From contig CALGIG010000076.1 in NCBI GenBank assembly GCA_937915865.1, positions 179,597-243,596 on the forward strand: DNA of 64,000 nt. The letters run 5' to 3'. The notes below the pieces were generated by a model. That model made no database searches, was not told where the DNA came from, and saw only the letters and a program-made list of their open reading frames with translations. Below are positions 54,364-63,435 of this stretch, one piece after another. The stretch's first letter is position 1; every line of letters starts with the position of its first letter. A program made the position numbers and the translations under genes. Origin of the DNA: an uncultured Prolixibacteraceae bacterium. GTDB taxonomy: Bacteria > Bacteroidota > Bacteroidia > Bacteroidales > Prolixibacteraceae.

Positions 54364-55389
54364 CTACATCGTCGTCGTTGCAGTGGTTAATACTTCCAAA
54401 ATTTTTGCTTCAAGTTCCTGAGCCAATTCCGGATTATCTTTTATTACCTGTTTTACCGACTCACGGCCCTGCCCCAGTTTGGTTTCGCCATAACTGAACC
54501 ACGATCCACTTTTCTTGATAATATTATATTCTACGCCTAAATCGATAATTTCACCAGTTTTTGAAATTCCTTCGCCATACATGATGTCGAATTCAGCTTT
54601 TTTAAATGGTGGAGCTACTTTGTTTTTTACAACTTTTACTTTCACATGGTTACCTTGTGATTCTTCTCCATCTTTAATCTGGCCTACCCTACGAATATCC
54701 AAACGAACAGAAGCATAAAATTTCAAAGCATTACCTCCTGTTGTAGTTTCCGGGTTGCCGAACATCACACCAATTTTATCACGCAACTGGTTGATAAAGA
54801 TGACACAAGTTTTTGTTTTATTGATGTTGGCAGTTAATTTTCTTAATGCCTGGGACATTAACCTGGCCTGTAAACCCATTTTCGAGTCGCCCATCTCACC
54901 TTCTATTTCGGCTTTTGGTGTAAGAGCTGCAACTGAGTCGATAACAATAATATCAACAGCTCCTGAACGAATCAAATTATCAGCTATTTCCAAAGCTTGC
55001 TCACCATTGTCAGGCTGAGAAATCAAAAGTTCATTAATATCAACACCTAATTTATTTGCATAAGATGGGTCGAAAGCGTGTTCAGCATCAATAATAGCGG
55101 CAATTCCCCCGGCTTTTTGGGCCTCAGCAATTGCATGGATAGCCAAGGTTGTTTTTCCTGATGATTCAGGTCCATAGATTTCTATGATTCGTCCTTTAGG
55201 GTAACCACCAACTCCCATTGCAATATCAAGTCCGATCGAACCTGATGAAATGGAAGGAATTTCTTCAACCACGCGATCGCCTAATTTCATAATCGAGCCT
55301 TTGCCATAGCTCTTCTCGATTTTATCCATTGTAAGCAACAGTGCCTTTAGCTTTTCTTTGTTTTGATTGGTCTTTTCTTCGTTTGCCAT
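54364..55389 (-). CDS. recA: Recombinase RecA
   Basis: A 341-residue RecA. The Walker A motif is IYGPESSGKTTLA, Walker B IIVIDSVAALTPKAE, and the DNA-binding loops L1 (EGEMGDSKMGLQARLMS) and L2 (INQLRDKIGVMFGNPETTTGG) are intact. It performs strand exchange and induces the SOS response. It begins three bases after the stop of bcp and is followed by a terminator, so bcp-recA is a two-gene operon. Confidence 0.98.
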   Translation of the reverse strand: MANEEKTNQNKEKLKALLLTMDKIEKSYGKGSIMKLGDRVVEEIPSISSGSIGLDIAMGVGGYPKGRIIEIYGPESSGKTTLAIHAIAEAQKAGGIAAIIDAEHAFDPSYANKLGVDINELLISQPDNGEQALEIADNLIRSGAVDIIVIDSVAALTPKAEIEGEMGDSKMGLQARLMSQALRKLTANINKTKTCVIFINQLRDKIGVMFGNPETTTGGNALKFYASVRLDIRRVGQIKDGEESQGNHVKVKVVKNKVAPPFKKAEFDIMYGEGISKTGEIIDLGVEYNIIKKSGSWFSYGETKLGQGRESVKQVIKDNPELAQELEAKILEVLTTATTTM

Positions 55390-55392
55390 ATT

Positions 55393-55860
55393 TTATTTGC
55401 TATCTAATAACTTTATTATCTGTGAAGTATGATTTTTTGTGTCAACTTTATCAAAAATGTCAGTAATGATACCATTTTCATCGATTATAAATGTGGTACG
55501 CATAACTCCCATATATTTACGGCCATACAGACTTTTTTCGCCCCAAACACCATAAGTCTGAAGAATTTTAGTTTCGGGATCAGCTATTAAATTAAACCCA
55601 AACTTAAACTTGTCGGCAAATTTTTTATGAGAGCTAACATTATCAGGGCTTATACCAATAATTTCATACCCTTTTGATAACCATGCCTCATAGTTGTCGT
55701 TTAAATTGCATGATTCCGCTGTACAACCTGGAGTATTATCCTTAGGATAAAAGTAAAGAATGAGTTTTTTACCTTTAAATGTGTCTGATGAAATCAGTTC
55801 GTTATTTTGGTTTAAACCACTAAACACAGGAGCTTTATCTCCTTTACTTAAAGTTGTCAT
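55393..55860 (-). CDS. bcp: Thioredoxin-dependent thiol peroxidase (Bcp/PrxQ)
   Basis: A 155-residue peroxiredoxin of the BCP/PrxQ group that reduces peroxides using thioredoxin. The peroxidatic and resolving cysteines are the two in TPGCTAESCNLND, five residues apart, the usual BCP arrangement. The YFYPKDNTPGC and RTTFIIDENG segments are conserved. It is upstream of recA in the same transcript; the trxB gene in this window could complete the reducing pathway. Confidence 0.95.
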   Translation of the reverse strand: MTTLSKGDKAPVFSGLNQNNELISSDTFKGKKLILYFYPKDNTPGCTAESCNLNDNYEAWLSKGYEIIGISPDNVSSHKKFADKFKFGFNLIADPETKILQTYGVWGEKSLYGRKYMGVMRTTFIIDENGIITDIFDKVDTKNHTSQIIKLLDSK

Positions 55861-56011
55861 TTCTGAATGTTATTAAGTTAGACAAATATACTCGAAATAT
55901 TGATATGAATCAGATGGGTTTGAAATGTTGTTAATAAATTAAAGAGAAGGCAATATTTATGGATAAAGGCACATTTTTTGTATTTTTAATGCGAATTTAT
56001 GACAAGCCAAT

Positions 56012-56956
56012 ATGTTAATTCAATCAAAAATATTGTTCAATTTGTTATTTATGGGGTTATTGTTGTCATTAAATCTCGGTGCAAAAGCAACAATCCCTGA
56101 AATAAAAAGTTCTTTTGAATGTGATTATTTTGTTTCTATTTCGATACTTTATACACACCAGGAATCTGAAACTGATCAGGATAAAAAAATTGGAAATATT
56201 GATTTTCAGATTAATTCGGAGATAACATATTTTAATATAGATCAGTTTAAAAAAACAGAATCGAAATTAATATTTACGGATGCCTGGGTAAAATTACAGG
56301 AATCAAGAAAACTTACTCAACAAACTGATAGTTTAAGAAAAGCTTACAGTGCTTTACAAGATATTCAGAAAGATAAGATTGCAGCATTGATAATTGAAAA
56401 TGAGAAAAAACTTTTGGTTTTAAATGAAGAGATTCCGTCATTGTTTGAGAAAGCCAGAATTGGCGAAAATCAGTATTGGCAAACTGTTTCCGACAATGAA
56501 AAATCTAATTTCATTAATAAAATGAAATCTTTTCATGACAGTATTCAAAAGGTTAGATTATCAGTAGAAAATAAGTCTTTGGGAAATACATCAGTTCCTG
56601 ATACAATTATTTATTATAATGTTGATAAATTGATGAATGAAGTAGCAGTTGAGCCTGTTACTGCAATTATCTATAAAATTCAAGTAGGTTCGTTCAAAAC
56701 AAAACTTCCGGAATCGATAGCAAAAGCTATTAAAAAACTTGAGATATTGCGAAAAGTAGATATTACTAAGGATGACAAAGGAATTACCTATTATACGACA
56801 GGTAATTTAAAATCGTATCAGGAAGCATTAACCTTGCAAACACAGGTTAAACTCGAAGGAATAAAAAATCCATCGGTTGTTGCTTATAAAAATAATACCC
56901 GCATCACACTTGACGAAGCCAAAAAGCTCACTAACGAATTAAATGTTAAGCCGTAA
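56012..56956 (+). CDS. Exported SPOR-domain-like protein
   Basis: A 314-residue exported protein. A signal peptide covers about residues 1-25, a helical, probably coiled-coil part about 85-170 (LRKAYSALQDIQKDKIAAL), and a SPOR-like domain about 228-305 (IIYKIQVGSFKTKLP ... YYTTGNLKSYQEAL ... NPSVVAYKNNTRITLDEA). SPOR domains bind denuded glycan strands, so a role in peptidoglycan remodelling or division is possible but not shown. It is divergent from bcp. Confidence 0.7.
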   Translation: MLIQSKILFNLLFMGLLLSLNLGAKATIPEIKSSFECDYFVSISILYTHQESETDQDKKIGNIDFQINSEITYFNIDQFKKTESKLIFTDAWVKLQESRKLTQQTDSLRKAYSALQDIQKDKIAALIIENEKKLLVLNEEIPSLFEKARIGENQYWQTVSDNEKSNFINKMKSFHDSIQKVRLSVENKSLGNTSVPDTIIYYNVDKLMNEVAVEPVTAIIYKIQVGSFKTKLPESIAKAIKKLEILRKVDITKDDKGITYYTTGNLKSYQEALTLQTQVKLEGIKNPSVVAYKNNTRITLDEAKKLTNELNVKP

Positions 56957-57066
56957 TTATGAACCATTTATAACAAGAAATTAAAGTTAATTTTAAAGTA
57001 TTGGCATGTTTATTGAGAATAAGTTAGTATACTTCAGTTAACTTTACAGCTACAAAAATCAATGTT

Positions 57067-57348
57067 ATGGCCTCGAAGATTTTACCAAAGAAAGAAAGTG
57101 ATGAAGAAAAGGATTTCGATAGTGCTAACGAAAGGTTTCTTGTACTTCATAATGATGATTATCATACGTTTGAGTATGTAATTGATGCTCTGATTAATAT
57201 TTGTGAGCACGATCTGGTCCAGGCCGAACAATGCACGTTATTAGTTCATTATAAAGGTAGATGCGATGTTAAAAAAGGTAGTTACACGTACCTTAAGCCA
57301 ATGAAAAATGCCCTGATACAGAAAGATTTAAAAGCTACTATCGATTAA
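57067..57348 (+). CDS. clpS: ATP-dependent Clp protease adaptor ClpS
   Basis: A 93-residue ClpS, the N-recognin that delivers N-degron substrates to ClpAP-type proteases. The substrate-binding motif is VLHNDDYHTFEYVIDAL, with the conserved His in the segment QCTLLVHYKGRCDV. The first 20 residues are a charged, flexible arm. Its stop codon directly abuts the stop of the convergent esterase gene, with no base between. Confidence 0.92.
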   Translation: MASKILPKKESDEEKDFDSANERFLVLHNDDYHTFEYVIDALINICEHDLVQAEQCTLLVHYKGRCDVKKGSYTYLKPMKNALIQKDLKATID

Positions 57349-58620
57349 TTATTTTAGAAATTTATCTGCAAATTTTAGATATTGTTGCCAGTCATATAAA
57401 GTCAAATCGTGTTTCCCTGTTCTGATGTGGTATCCAATTGTTCCCATTACTGGTTTATTAACTTCAGGCATCTCCTCTACTGGTAATCCTTCTTTTCCTA
57501 ATAATTTATAAACTGCTGAAGCATATTTAGCTGATAAAAATTCACCCCGAGGGTCGGCCCATTTATCTCCTTCGGCGCTGGCTACGTACAACGGACGTGG
57601 AGCAATTAAAGCCAGAAGCATGTGTTGATCAATTGGTAATTCTTCTTCGTTGCCGTTATATTTCTTAAAATTACCGCAAAACCAGTGCGGGAATGAGGTA
57701 TTAATTATTTGTACTGTTTCCCCAAAAATTCGCTTCGAAAGGGCTGCTCCCCCACAACCCGACTCGTTTGAAATAACCATGGCAAAACGCTGATCGGTAG
57801 CACCAGCCCAGAGTGCTGTTTTGCCTAAACGAGAATGACCAATGACTGCAACTTTACTTGCGTCTACCAGTTCATCCTTCTCAAGATAATCTAAAACGCG
57901 GGACAATCCCCAACTCCATGCAGCAATTGAGCCCCATTCATCAAATTTTGGATTGGTTTGTCCATCTTTATAAAAGAACGGCTGGATGCCATCTGATAAA
58001 TCATTTTTATCAGGATCAATATCTCCATAGTAAATTGTTACCAATCCATAGCCAGCCTTGATAATAGCTTCAATTGGCCAGCTATTTGAATCGCAGCCAC
58101 GTGATTGTTCTGTTACTCTGTTGTTTATTATGCCGACAGAAGGATTGTCGTTTACCCACGACTCTGTTAATCTGATGTTTGGGTCGTTCGAAACAGTATG
58201 GTTTCCTGAAAAATTATAACCTACAAAAACGGGAACTTTTTTATTGGATTTTGGCACATACATTAAAACATTTACTTCCAGATTCTTGTCATTTTTCCGA
58301 AAAAAAAGGGATAATTGTCTACGTATTGCTATATTATTCAGGGCATCAGGTGAAGTTTCCCATATTTTTACAGAAGTAATCCCTAAAATTCCGGGAATTT
58401 TTCCATAAACTTCTTCTGTAAACTTTTGCAAAATTTCAGGTCTTTGTTTTTTGAACCATTCCTTTTCAGTTTTGACTTTTCTTCCGTTAAAACGGGTCAG
58501 GACATCAGGTAGCTTATATTCAGGCACTTTAGCCTCATCATTAATCACAATTCGTTGTTGCGAGTAAGATTTTTGGGAAAAAACACAAAATAGTATTGCA
58601 AAAGATAATATGTACCTCAT
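57349..58620 (-). CDS. CE15-like glucuronoyl esterase / alpha-beta hydrolase, exported
   Basis: A 423-residue secreted serine esterase. The signal peptide ends near YSQ (residue 20). The nucleophile serine lies in VIGHSRLGKTALWAG, which fits the G-x-S-R-x-G-K pattern of CE15 glucuronoyl esterases, and NESGCGGAALSKR follows. The catalytic His is probably in GTIGYHIRTGKHDLTLYDW near the end. CE15 enzymes cleave esters between glucuronoxylan and lignin; that substrate is inferred from the family. It stands alone, with a short divergent region to the GtrA gene. Confidence 0.82.
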   Translation of the reverse strand: MRYILSFAILFCVFSQKSYSQQRIVINDEAKVPEYKLPDVLTRFNGRKVKTEKEWFKKQRPEILQKFTEEVYGKIPGILGITSVKIWETSPDALNNIAIRRQLSLFFRKNDKNLEVNVLMYVPKSNKKVPVFVGYNFSGNHTVSNDPNIRLTESWVNDNPSVGIINNRVTEQSRGCDSNSWPIEAIIKAGYGLVTIYYGDIDPDKNDLSDGIQPFFYKDGQTNPKFDEWGSIAAWSWGLSRVLDYLEKDELVDASKVAVIGHSRLGKTALWAGATDQRFAMVISNESGCGGAALSKRIFGETVQIINTSFPHWFCGNFKKYNGNEEELPIDQHMLLALIAPRPLYVASAEGDKWADPRGEFLSAKYASAVYKLLGKEGLPVEEMPEVNKPVMGTIGYHIRTGKHDLTLYDWQQYLKFADKFLK

Positions 58621-58785
58621 AAGCTTATGATTTGTTAGTTTCTCCTGCGAAGATAAAAATCTTTCAAGCCAAATAATGGCAATATGGTAATTAAAAACGG
58701 GATAAACACATTTACCTTTTCTTACATTTCGTTTAAATACGATTCATAAATCAATCTTTTATCCTTATTTTGCGCCAGTTTTCAA

Positions 58786-59307
58786 ATGAATTCGGCATTA
58801 ATGGGTAAAATATCGCAAAATATTCGTCAAATCATTATTTCAGTAATTGATTATTTTTATCAACCATTTCAGAGATACGTCCCAGTTGAAACTTTTAGAT
58901 ATGCAGCAACTGGAGGTTTTAATACTGTATTAGATATTTTTCTATATTTTATTTGTTACAATTTTATTCTCGATAAGCAGATTGTTGATTTAAGGATTGT
59001 AGCTATCAGTCCGCATATTGCTGCATTCCTGATTGTTTTTCCAATCACATTTGTAACTGGATTCCTTTTTGCAAAATTTATAACCTTTACCAGTTCGGTT
59101 GTTAAAGGCAGGATTCAACTTTTCAGATACATGCTTTCTGTTTCGGGTTCAATATTTTTAAACTATGTTTTTTTGAAAATATTTGTTGAATTTGTTGGCC
59201 TGTGGCCAACTTTATCAAAGATTATAACTACTTGCATTGTTGTTGTTTATAGCTATTTTGCTCAAAAATTCTTTACATTTAAAACAGCTGGTTTGGCTAC
59301 TACCTGA
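58786..59307 (+). CDS. GtrA family membrane protein
   Basis: A 173-residue protein with four transmembrane helices of the GtrA type, which flip or support lipid-linked sugars for surface glycan modification. The family start VETFRYAATGGFNTVLDIFLYF is at about residues 34-55 and the FPITFVTGFLFAKFITFTSS loop is typical. The first 30 residues are a cytoplasmic extension. No glycosyltransferase gene is adjacent, so the partner is unknown. Confidence 0.88.
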   Translation: MNSALMGKISQNIRQIIISVIDYFYQPFQRYVPVETFRYAATGGFNTVLDIFLYFICYNFILDKQIVDLRIVAISPHIAAFLIVFPITFVTGFLFAKFITFTSSVVKGRIQLFRYMLSVSGSIFLNYVFLKIFVEFVGLWPTLSKIITTCIVVVYSYFAQKFFTFKTAGLATT

Positions 59308-59360
59308 TTATTTTTTATTCACAATTGTTCAAAATTTCTACTAATATTTTCATTAGGATA

Positions 59361-59392
59361 TTTGCTCCAGAAAACATTTTTGTCTTATTTTG
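59361..59392 (+). promoter_or_regulatory. Candidate promoter of the cobalamin riboswitch transcript
   Basis: TTTG at 59361-59364 and TATTTTG at 59386-59392 with a 21-base spacer resemble the Bacteroidota -33/-7 boxes; the -7 box is one base short of TAnnTTTG. Transcription would start near 59399, just before the riboswitch. Confidence 0.45.
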
Positions 59393-59404
59393 ACTCCTGA
59401 AATG

Positions 59405-59572
59405 GTGATGTATATGCATCGTAAGGGAATCCGGTTGAAATCCGGAGCTGTACCCGCAGCTGTAAACTCTCTATTGTTTTTGCAAAACACAGGCCACTGT
59501 CTCGTATCCCGATAGTTATTGGGAGGGATGGGAAGGTAGCAAAAATGGAGTAAGCCAGAAAACCTGTCATTT
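59405..59572 (+). promoter_or_regulatory. Cobalamin (B12) riboswitch
   Basis: The sequence has the conserved B12-riboswitch blocks in order: AAGGGAATCCGGTTGAAATCCGG near 59423, CTGTACCCGCAGCTGTAA at 59448-59465, CCACTG near 59494, GGGAAGG at 59530-59536, and AAGCCAGAAAACCTG at 59552-59566. It lies in the leader of the DUF4465 gene, 120 bases before its start. Downstream, CAGGTTATT at 59635-59643 can pair either with AATAACC at 59613-59619 or with AACCTG at 59561-59566 at the 3' edge of the aptamer, which could form a switch. High B12 should lower expression. Confidence 0.9.
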
Positions 59573-59694
59573 CAAACTACAATATTCAAAGCTTTCGGGA
59601 GAAAAAGCTTGGAATAACCCAATTTATTGTTTTTCAGGTTATTTCAGCTGTTTTGTGTATTGTAATATTTTGAAACCATCAAAATTATTACATA

Positions 59695-61317
59695 ATGAAA
59701 CATTTTTACTTAGTTGTTGTATTTGCAATTTTAACGATCAATCATCTAAAAGCTCAGTCGGTAGCCAGATTTGATGATTTAACACTTTCCTCAGAAAAAT
59801 ACTGGAACGGATCAGATTTATCAGGTAGTTTTAAAAGTGGTGATTTTACTTTTAGTAACTCATATACTCAAAGTCAGTGGGGCGATTACTGGAATGGTTT
59901 TGCCTATTCAAATATAACTGATAATATAACGGCTGGATATGGTAACCAATATAGTGCAATAACTGGAATTGGCTACGAAGGAAGTGCTAATTATGCGGTG
60001 TGCTATCCTTCGCCCTATGGAATTGTAAATTTTGCCTCGCCAACCAAACTATCTGGATTCTATGTAACTAATTCCACTTATGCGTATTGGTCGATGAGAA
60101 ATGGCGACCAGTTTGCTAAAAAGTTTGGCGGAGAAACCGGTAATGATCCCGACTTTTTCAGGCTAATGATTGAAGCGCTTGATGCGAACAACAAGTCAAT
60201 TGATACTATATATTTTTATCTTGCTGATTTCCGATCGTCCGATAATTCGGAAGACTATATTTTAAGCAAATGGACATGGGTAGACCTAAGCGAATTGAAG
60301 CAGGCTTCGAAAGTAAGATTGAGCCTGAGTTCGAGCGATAACAGCTACGGTTTTATGAATACTCCCGGATATTTCTGCCTCGACGATTTTAATGGAGAAA
60401 AACCTTATGAATATAAACCAGTAACTTACGCAAACTTTGATAACATCGATCTTTCAACGAACGGTTATTACAACGGAAGCGATGGTCAAACCAGTTTTAC
60501 GAGCGGAAATTTCCGTTTCTTTACCGAATACACTGCAAGTTGGGATAGCTGGACGGGCTTCGCAGTTTCAAACAAGACAGATAACACTACCCCTGGCTGG
60601 GCTAATCAGTATAGCGCCATTACAGGTAAGGGAGTAGGTGGTTCACCAAATTATGCTGTTGCTTACCCCAACCCGGTTTCAACAATCACTTTTAAAGATA
60701 CTATCGTTTCGGGTGTTTATATTACTAATAGTACTTATGCTTACCTCTCAATGAAAAATGGCGATAGTTATGCAAAAAAGTTTGGTGGAGATAGTAGTAA
60801 CGATCCTGATTGGTTTTTACTGACGATTGAAGGTTTCGACTCTACAAATAAATCAACGGGAAAAGTTTACTTTAACCTTGCCGATTTTGCATATAGTATT
60901 AATTCGAACGACTACATAATCAATTCATGGAATTGGGTAAGCCTAAAAAAATTAGGTCGTATATATAAGCTTGAATTTTCTTTACGTTCGACAGACAACG
61001 GAACTTGGGGAATGAATACTCCTGGTTATTTTTGCCTCGATAATCTGAATCATGAAATAATAACATCCGTTCCTGTTATAAACTCTTTACAGGCTTCAGT
61101 ATATCCAAATCCATTCACCGATCAAATTGTTATTTCCGGTCTGAACGGGAAAGCTAATATTTCGGTTACAGATATTTCCGGAAGAAAAATAGCTGAATAT
61201 AACAATGTAGTTACAAACCAGGTAATCACAGGATTCAGCCAGTTGTCCCCTGGAGTATATTTTCTAAAAATTGATCAGGGAGATAACGTACTCACAAAAA
61301 AAATGATAAAAAAATAG
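59695..61317 (+). CDS. Tandem DUF4465 protein with T9SS sorting domain (BtuH-like)
   Basis: A 540-residue exported protein. The signal peptide ends near KAQ (residue 21). Two DUF4465 domains follow, at about residues 24-240 and 243-455; they share phrases such as WNGFAYSNITDN / WTGFAVSNKTDN, NQYSAITG and NTPGYFCLD. The last 70 residues (VYPNPFTDQIVISG ... LSPGVYFLKI ... KKMIKK) are a type IX secretion sorting domain, so the protein is sent to the surface. From memory, DUF4465 includes the Bacteroides vitamin-B12-binding surface lipoprotein BtuH. With the riboswitch upstream, surface corrinoid binding is the most likely role. No BtuB-type transporter lies next to it. Confidence 0.85.
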   Translation: MKHFYLVVVFAILTINHLKAQSVARFDDLTLSSEKYWNGSDLSGSFKSGDFTFSNSYTQSQWGDYWNGFAYSNITDNITAGYGNQYSAITGIGYEGSANYAVCYPSPYGIVNFASPTKLSGFYVTNSTYAYWSMRNGDQFAKKFGGETGNDPDFFRLMIEALDANNKSIDTIYFYLADFRSSDNSEDYILSKWTWVDLSELKQASKVRLSLSSSDNSYGFMNTPGYFCLDDFNGEKPYEYKPVTYANFDNIDLSTNGYYNGSDGQTSFTSGNFRFFTEYTASWDSWTGFAVSNKTDNTTPGWANQYSAITGKGVGGSPNYAVAYPNPVSTITFKDTIVSGVYITNSTYAYLSMKNGDSYAKKFGGDSSNDPDWFLLTIEGFDSTNKSTGKVYFNLADFAYSINSNDYIINSWNWVSLKKLGRIYKLEFSLRSTDNGTWGMNTPGYFCLDNLNHEIITSVPVINSLQASVYPNPFTDQIVISGLNGKANISVTDISGRKIAEYNNVVTNQVITGFSQLSPGVYFLKIDQGDNVLTKKMIKK

Positions 61318-61354
61318 CAGATCGATTCTCTATTATATCAGATCATTCAATTTG

Positions 61355-61384
61355 AACCACGTTTTTAGATATAAAAACGTGGTT
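61355..61384 (+). terminator. Terminator of the DUF4465 gene
   Basis: A perfect 13-bp stem AACCACGTTTTTA / TAAAAACGTGGTT with a GATA loop, followed by TTTAATTT. Confidence 0.8.
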
Positions 61385-61589
61385 TTTAATTTAACAGTAT
61401 TAAATCAATTAGAATTGTGTAAAATTTAATTTTTCTATTATTGTTCGAAATAAACAATTTATAACACTTTAAACCAAAGCGCTATTTTGATGTTATCTTT
61501 AATAGTTTGAAATGAAATGGTAGATACTTTTTATATTCTGCACTATTTTTATTTCTTTGTATAAATTTTAAAATCTAAAATAAAAGGCT

Positions 61590-62168
61590 ATGAAAATTGG
61601 AAAAAACAAAATGGTTTCCCTGACTTATGATTTACATTACGATAATGCAGAGGGGGAATTGATTGAACAAGCAACAATAGAGAAACCATTGAGTTTTATC
61701 TTTGGAGCTGGATTGATGCTTCCTAAATTCGAAGCTTCACTTGAAAATCTTGAGGCAGGACATCCGTTTGAGATTAGTCTTCAGGATGTTGATGCTTATG
61801 GAGAACTAGACGAAAATGCTATTGTTGACCTTCCAAAACATATTTTCTTTATCGACGGCGAGTTCGACGATGAAATTGTTCAGATTGGGAACACTGTACC
61901 AATGATGAGTACTAGTGGACAACGTTTGAATGGTTTAGTGCTTGAAATTACCGATGATACAGTAAAAATGGATTTCAACCATCCTCTTGCTGGCGAAGAT
62001 CTTTTCTTTAAAGGCGAAATTGTTGAAGTACGCGAAGCTACCGACGATGAACTTGCTGCTTTGGTAAGCGGTAGTTGTGGCTGCGGTAGCGGTGGTTGTG
62101 GTTGTGGCGACGAAGAAGAATGCGCTGATGGTTCATGCAGCTCTGGTAGTTGCGGTTGTGGTTGCTAA
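61590..62168 (+). CDS. slyD: SlyD-like FKBP-type peptidyl-prolyl isomerase with Cys-rich tail
   Basis: A 192-residue FKBP/SlyD isomerase. The FKBP part starts MVSLTYDLHYDNAEGELI and has LSFIFGAGLMLPKFEASLENLEAG; the insert-in-flap chaperone domain is at about 68-130 (DAYGELDENAIVDLPKHIF). The last 30 residues are almost only Cys, Gly, Ser and acidic residues, with cysteine pairs such as CGCGSGGCGCG, comparable to the nickel-binding tail of Escherichia coli SlyD but with Cys instead of His. It may bind metals for delivery to enzymes. It is 95 bases upstream of aroC. Confidence 0.92.
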   Translation: MKIGKNKMVSLTYDLHYDNAEGELIEQATIEKPLSFIFGAGLMLPKFEASLENLEAGHPFEISLQDVDAYGELDENAIVDLPKHIFFIDGEFDDEIVQIGNTVPMMSTSGQRLNGLVLEITDDTVKMDFNHPLAGEDLFFKGEIVEVREATDDELAALVSGSCGCGSGGCGCGDEEECADGSCSSGSCGCGC

Positions 62169-62263
62169 TAAGCATTATTAATATTTCTCAAGATGTTGTT
62201 TCAGAATCCCGTATTTTGGAACAACATTTTTTTTACTTGAAACTTTGAATTTGAAACTTAATT

Positions 62264-63337
62264 ATGAACAGCTTTGGACAAATATTCAGGTTGACCTCGT
62301 TTGGCGAATCGCACGGCAAAGGTATTGGCGGAATTATTGATGGTTGCCCGGCAGGACTGGAAATCGATTTGGATTTTATCCAGAACGAGTTGAACCGTCG
62401 CAAACCCGGCCAATCGAAAATTACCACTCAGCGAGGTGAAAGTGACCAAGTTGAATTTCTATCCGGAATTTTTGAGGGAAAGACGCAAGGAACGCCGATT
62501 GGCTTCGTTGTTTGGAATAAGGATCAGCATTCGTCGGATTATAACGATTTGAAAGACATATTTCGTCCGTCGCATGCCGATTATACCTACATTCAGAAAT
62601 ATGGGACACGTGACCATCGTGGAGGTGGCCGTTCGTCAGCGCGTGAAACCATCGCCCGTGTTGTAGCTGGGGCTGTTGCCAAATTGCTTTTGATAAAGGC
62701 TGGTGTAAACATTCAAGCTTATGTGTCGCGTGTTGGTGAAATTGATTTGAGCAAAACATACACTGAACTGGATTTAAGCATGACCGAAACTAACATCGTA
62801 CGTTGCCCCGACACCGAAACTGCCGAGCGTATGATTACCCGCATTGAAGAAGCCGGACGTAACCACGACACTGTTGGCGGCATAGTTTCGTGTGTAGTTA
62901 CAGGGGTTCCGTCTGGATGGGGCGAACCTGTTTTTAATAAATTGCATGCCGATTTGGGGCACGCAATGTTGGGCATCAATGCTGTAAAAGGTTTTGAATA
63001 CGGATCGGGCTTTGATGGTACCCGCTTGGCAGGCTCGGAGCACAACGACGTGTTTATAAAAACAGAAAACGGAGTCCGTACCAAAACCAACCACTCGGGA
63101 GGTATACAAGGAGGCATTTCTAACGGCGAAGATATTTACTTCAATGTTGCATTTAAGCCCATCGCAACCTTGTTGAAAGAACAAAATACTGTGGATAAAG
63201 CTGAAAAAGAAGTAGTTATTAATCCGAAAGGCCGCCATGACCCTTGTGTATTGCCTCGCGCTGTTCCAATCGTTGAATCGATGACTGCTATTGTGCTTGC
63301 CGACCATTATTTGCTAAGCAGGATCAATCATATATAG
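62264..63337 (+). CDS. aroC: Chorismate synthase
   Basis: A 357-residue FMN-dependent enzyme making chorismate in the last shikimate step. It shows all three signatures: GESHGKGIGGIIDGCPAGL near the start, RGGGRSSARETIARVVAGAV in the middle and GRHDPCVLPRAVPIVESM near the end. The length is normal. A strong terminator follows. Relative to slyD it may be cotranscribed but no other aromatic-pathway gene is nearby. Confidence 0.97.
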   Translation: MNSFGQIFRLTSFGESHGKGIGGIIDGCPAGLEIDLDFIQNELNRRKPGQSKITTQRGESDQVEFLSGIFEGKTQGTPIGFVVWNKDQHSSDYNDLKDIFRPSHADYTYIQKYGTRDHRGGGRSSARETIARVVAGAVAKLLLIKAGVNIQAYVSRVGEIDLSKTYTELDLSMTETNIVRCPDTETAERMITRIEEAGRNHDTVGGIVSCVVTGVPSGWGEPVFNKLHADLGHAMLGINAVKGFEYGSGFDGTRLAGSEHNDVFIKTENGVRTKTNHSGGIQGGISNGEDIYFNVAFKPIATLLKEQNTVDKAEKEVVINPKGRHDPCVLPRAVPIVESMTAIVLADHYLLSRINHI

Positions 63338-63359
63338 TGTGCATGTTACTTTTTGCAAA

Positions 63360-63394
63360 AAGGATCCGATCTTTTCGAAAAAGATCGGATCCTT
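63360..63394 (+). terminator. Terminator of aroC
   Basis: A perfect 16-bp stem AAGGATCCGATCTTTT with its complement at 63379-63394 and a 3-base loop, followed by a weak T-rich stretch. Confidence 0.8.
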
Positions 63395-63435
63395 CGCTTT
63401 TAATTATAGAGTATGAGTTCAACCCTTTATCATCT

